From NCBI GenBank assembly GCA_019090895.1, contig JAHRVB010000032.1, forward strand, positions 1 through 46,623: a stretch of 46,623 bases of DNA, given 5' to 3'. Below, one piece after another: positions 43,863-46,623 of the stretch (position 1 is its first letter; each line of letters starts with the position of its first letter). Below the pieces are notes generated by a model that made no database searches, had not been told where the DNA came from, and was given only the letters and a program-made list of their open reading frames with translations. Position numbers and translations under genes: made by a program. Source of the DNA: Kangiellaceae bacterium (GTDB lineage: Bacteria > Pseudomonadota > Gammaproteobacteria > Enterobacterales > Kangiellaceae).

Positions 43863-44765
43863 ATGATTTCAATTAAACAACTGCAACACGCATTAGCGGT
43901 AGAAAAAACTCTGCACTTTAAGAAAGCTGCGGAGGCGTGCAATGTATCACAATCTGCATTAAGTACTTCAATAACTCAACTGGAAAAACAGTTAGGCGTC
44001 ACCATATTTGAACGCAACAACAAGAAAGTTCTATTAACCAGTAAAGGTCGAGAAATTCTGAAAAAAGCGAAATTAGTCAAACTGCAAATTGACGAATTAC
44101 TGCTTGCTGCTCAAGAAGATATATACCCTTTTTCCAGCCCGATGACTATCGGTGTTATTCCAACGATAGGTCCTTACCTTTTACCCAAAGTATTGCCGGA
44201 AGTGAGAAAACAATATCCAAACTTCAAACTGAAAATCGTCGAAGAACAATCTCAAGTGCTGGTCGAAATGGTTAGAAACGGTGATTTAGATGGTGCGATC
44301 TTAGCCCTGCCCTACCCTATTGAAGGACTGATGCATTTTAATTTCTGGCGAGAGGACTTTTATTGGGTTAGCCACAAAGATGAATGTCCAAAACGAACCA
44401 AAGAAATAACAAGTGAAGAACTAGAAATAGAAAAATTAATGCTGTTAAAAGACGGCCATTGTTTAAAAGAACACGCGTTGGCCGCTTGTAGCCTTAAGAA
44501 TGAAAACAAAGATTCCGAATTCGACTCTGCCAGCTTACACACGTTGGTTCAAATGGTCGCCGGTAAATTAGGCACTACCTTAGTACCACAAATGGCGCTC
44601 GATCAATTAATTCATAATGAATCAGAACTGAGGGCAATCCATTTGAACGAACCCGGTCCGCATCGTAGTATAGATATTGTATTTCGGCCGAATTATGTGC
44701 GAACCGACGAATTACAGTTGCTTAAAGATATATTTACTCCGCAGCTCGCCCATAGATGCAAATAA
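43863..44765 (+). CDS. oxyR: hydrogen-peroxide-sensing LysR-type regulator OxyR
   Basis: Redox-switched activator of peroxide defence genes. From ATG 43863 (GGTGG Shine-Dalgarno) it has 300 residues, the LysR length. It has an N-terminal winged helix-turn-helix (FKKAAEACNVSQSALSTSI) and the OxyR sensor sequence LLKDGHCLKEHALAAC, in which C200 and C209 are separated by eight residues as in E. coli C199/C208. IGVIPTIGPYLLPKVLP is also OxyR-like. In-frame GTGs at 43854 and 43857 are less likely starts. It is divergent from katG, its likely target. Confidence 0.93.
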   Translation: MISIKQLQHALAVEKTLHFKKAAEACNVSQSALSTSITQLEKQLGVTIFERNNKKVLLTSKGREILKKAKLVKLQIDELLLAAQEDIYPFSSPMTIGVIPTIGPYLLPKVLPEVRKQYPNFKLKIVEEQSQVLVEMVRNGDLDGAILALPYPIEGLMHFNFWREDFYWVSHKDECPKRTKEITSEELEIEKLMLLKDGHCLKEHALAACSLKNENKDSEFDSASLHTLVQMVAGKLGTTLVPQMALDQLIHNESELRAIHLNEPGPHRSIDIVFRPNYVRTDELQLLKDIFTPQLAHRCK

Positions 44766-44809
44766 AACGAGCGCTCTTACAATTATTTTCTTCGGTAGCT
44801 TCAAACGAA

Positions 44810-45388
44810 TTAATTTAAAATCCCTTCACTAAAGTGCTTACGACAGACTGATACATATCGATCGTTACCGCCAATCTCGATTTGTGAGCCTTCTCTAATC
44901 ACTTTTCCATTTTCGTCGTGACGAAGTATCATGGTTGCTTTGCTACCACAATGACAAATCGCTTTTAGCTCTTTAAGGTTATCTGACCAAGCAAGCAGAT
45001 ATTGACTTCCTTCGAAAGGTTCACCCTGAAAATCAGTTCTAATCCCATAGGCTAATACAGGTAAGTTCAAGTCATCGGCCACTTTACCCAACTGGGAAAC
45101 TTGTTCCTTTCTTAGAAACTGTGATTCATCGATTAAGATACAGCTGAGTTTTTCTTTTTTGCTTTGCTTCTCAATCAAACAATAAAGATCACAATCTGAT
45201 GAAAAGGCAATGGCATCGCTTTGTAAGCCAATTCTAGAGGTGACGGTTCCCACCTCATATCTATCATCTAACTTAGGCGTTAATACCATGGTATTCATAC
45301 CGCGCTCTTTATAGTTATAACTCGATTGCAAAAGTGATGTCGACTTTCCGGCGTTCATGGAAGAATAATAGAAATAAAGTTTGGCCAT
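44810..45388 (-). CDS. tdk: thymidine kinase (type II)
   Basis: Phosphorylates thymidine and deoxyuridine with ATP in the salvage pathway. The 192-residue protein has the P-loop SSMNAGKST (about 9-17), catalytic Glu region in [10 protein letters not shown], the lasso and zinc-binding cysteines ([18 protein letters not shown]), and [14 protein letters not shown], all typical. It converges with oxyR and is divergent from deoB, which is also in deoxynucleoside catabolism. Confidence 0.96.
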   Translation of the reverse strand: MAKLYFYYSSMNAGKSTSLLQSSYNYKERGMNTMVLTPKLDDRYEVGTVTSRIGLQSDAIAFSSDCDLYCLIEKQSKKEKLSCILIDESQFLRKEQVSQLGKVADDLNLPVLAYGIRTDFQGEPFEGSQYLLAWSDNLKELKAICHCGSKATMILRHDENGKVIREGSQIEIGGNDRYVSVCRKHFSEGILN

Positions 45389-45551
45389 AATTCGTACTAC
45401 TTAGGAAGTTTTTAGTTAGAGGTTCGACTCGAGATTTGAGCTCGAACGTATAAACCTAGTGTACCGTTTTTTACTCTCTAAATCACTTAAAATACTGTTC
45501 GAATAAGCGTAGAATAAGAGGCTAATTCTATTGGCTTTAAGATTGAAAAAT

Positions 45552-46623
45552 ATGGCAACGGCAATACTGATAATTCTCGATGGTTTAGGTGTGGGAAAGG
45601 CACCTGATGCTGAGAAATATGGCGACGTGGGCAGCGATACGCTTGGTAATATGTCTCGCCAAGTTGGTGGACTAAATGTACCAACCCTACAACAATTAGG
45701 TCTTGGGAACTTGTCGGAAATAAAAGGCGTTCCGGCGATACAATCTCCAATGGGCGACTATGGTCGATTACAAGAAATTAGTGAGGGCAAAGATTCCACT
45801 ACGGGCCATTGGGAATTAATGGGCGTGCATACTGAAGTTGCTTTTCCCACTTATCCAAATGGGTTCCCTGAAGCAGTATTGGCCGAATTTACAGAAAAGA
45901 CCGGATACGGCGTTATCGGAAATAAGGCAGCTAGCGGAACCGCAATTATTAAGGAATTGGGCGATGAACATGTGGCCTCTAAGAAGCTAATTGTATATAC
46001 CTCTGCTGATAGCGTGTTCCAAATCGCTGCCCATGACAGTATTTGCGACAAAGAAGAGTTATACCGTGTTTGTGAAATTGCAAGAGAACTCTTGAAACCG
46101 CCTCATAACGTTAGCCGAGTAATCGCAAGGCCGTTTGCTGGTGAATCGGGAAATTATTCACGTACCCCTTATCGACATGACTATTCATTGGATCCACCTG
46201 CTTCAATGATACTTCCTAACTTACAAAATCATGGTGTTCATATTCAATCGATTGGAAAAATATATGACCTCTATTGCGGTTTTGGTATTGCACAATCTCA
46301 CACTTCATTGAATAACCAACAGGGAATGGACAATCTTGAAGCCATCTATTCGCAGTTGGTTAAAAATAATGGCAATGATAAAAACTTAGTCCTTTTGAAC
46401 CTCGTGGATTTTGATATGTTGTGGGGACATCGTAACGATCCGCAAGGAATGAAAGACGGATTAGAGACTTTCGACTTATGGTTGGGCTCGTTTATTAAGT
46501 CTCTAAGAAGTGATGATTTACTGTTAATGACTGCCGATCACGGAAACGATCCAACCACACCAACGACAGACCATTCTCGAGAACATGTTCCGATTATCGG
46601 TTATCGAGGCGGACAGCTTCAAG
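45552..46623 (+). CDS. deoB: phosphopentomutase (3' end outside window)
   Basis: Interconverts (deoxy)ribose-1-phosphate and -5-phosphate so nucleoside sugars can enter or leave central metabolism. ATG 45552 gives 357 residues up to the window edge; about 35-50 more are expected (E. coli DeoB 407). Motifs: ILDGLGVGKAPDA (metal Asp10), EGKDSTTGHWE where Thr84 corresponds to the phosphorylated Thr/Ser, YTSADSVFQIAAHD, ARPFAGESGNYSRT, NLVDFDMLWGHRND, and LLLMTADHGNDPT. It lies divergent from tdk. No deoA, deoC or deoD is visible. Confidence 0.95.
   Translation, partial: MATAILIILDGLGVGKAPDAEKYGDVGSDTLGNMSRQVGGLNVPTLQQLGLGNLSEIKGVPAIQSPMGDYGRLQEISEGKDSTTGHWELMGVHTEVAFPTYPNGFPEAVLAEFTEKTGYGVIGNKAASGTAIIKELGDEHVASKKLIVYTSADSVFQIAAHDSICDKEELYRVCEIARELLKPPHNVSRVIARPFAGESGNYSRTPYRHDYSLDPPASMILPNLQNHGVHIQSIGKIYDLYCGFGIAQSHTSLNNQQGMDNLEAIYSQLVKNNGNDKNLVLLNLVDFDMLWGHRNDPQGMKDGLETFDLWLGSFIKSLRSDDLLLMTADHGNDPTTPTTDHSREHVPIIGYRGGQLQ

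Noticed and set aside
1..46623. tRNA/rRNA genes, CRISPR arrays, intact insertion sequences
   Set aside because: No cloverleaf with CCA/T-loop strings, no regularly spaced direct repeats, and no transposase gene were seen; a covariance-model scan would be more sensitive.

Overview
The window is 46.6 kb of an AT-rich (about 40% GC by eye), densely coded bacterial chromosome. Gene content and order point to a gammaproteobacterium: the leuS-lptE-holA-nadD-rsfS-rlmH-mrdA-rodA-rlpA-dacA-ybeD-lipB-lipA run, a PepB-type aminopeptidase, pcnB-folK-panB-panC, TonB-dependent uptake, and Cys-switch OxyR next to a catalase-peroxidase. A marine Oceanospirillales/Kangiellaceae-like organism would fit, but that is a low-confidence impression and no 16S is present. 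No tRNA, rRNA, intact IS, prophage or CRISPR was recognised.

Layout. 1-3 kb (minus): 5' part of miaB, a small hypothetical gene and an S41-protease-like lipoprotein. 3.2-9.5 kb (plus): ribA and pepB, then an apparent operon pcnB-folK-deoxynucleoside kinase-panB-panC (RNA polyadenylation, folate, nucleotide salvage, pantothenate). 9.6-12.1 kb: a TraT-like lipoprotein gene and two divergent paralogous secreted proteins that I do not recognise. 12.2-14.8 kb: acs and phaR. 14.9-29.8 kb (minus): a long, tightly packed run from leuS to lipA, then a DUF3667 membrane protein and a DedA protein. It couples leucyl-tRNA charging, LPS export, DNA polymerase delta, NAD synthesis, ribosome maturation, cell elongation (PBP2/RodA/RlpA/PBP5) and lipoylation.

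30-35.8 kb is more accessory: a secreted coiled-coil protein, a pterin-dehydratase-like protein lacking two expected catalytic residues, galM, an N-terminally truncated EAL domain, and a small exported protein upstream of a His/Glu-rich TonB-dependent receptor (probably metal, perhaps zinc).

The most unusual stretch is 36.03-37.51 kb. Three small genes, all on the minus strand, are each followed by a 57-70 bp element with nested inverted arms and GTTATGC/GTTATAG-type ends. Two of the three genes use a stop codon lying inside such an element. This is what a gene-cassette array without an integrase (CALIN) looks like. One cassette gene is a decayed lipoprotein with an in-frame amber codon and a C-terminal frameshift.

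37.7-46.6 kb: a GNAT acetyltransferase, a stand-alone NIF3-type domain, an unknown acidic protein, an HxlR regulator divergent from an SMP-30-like secreted propeller (with a 7-6-7 inverted repeat between them), an exported KatG divergent from oxyR, tdk, and deoB cut by the window end. Together tdk, deoB and the deoxynucleoside kinase give a good deoxynucleoside salvage capacity.
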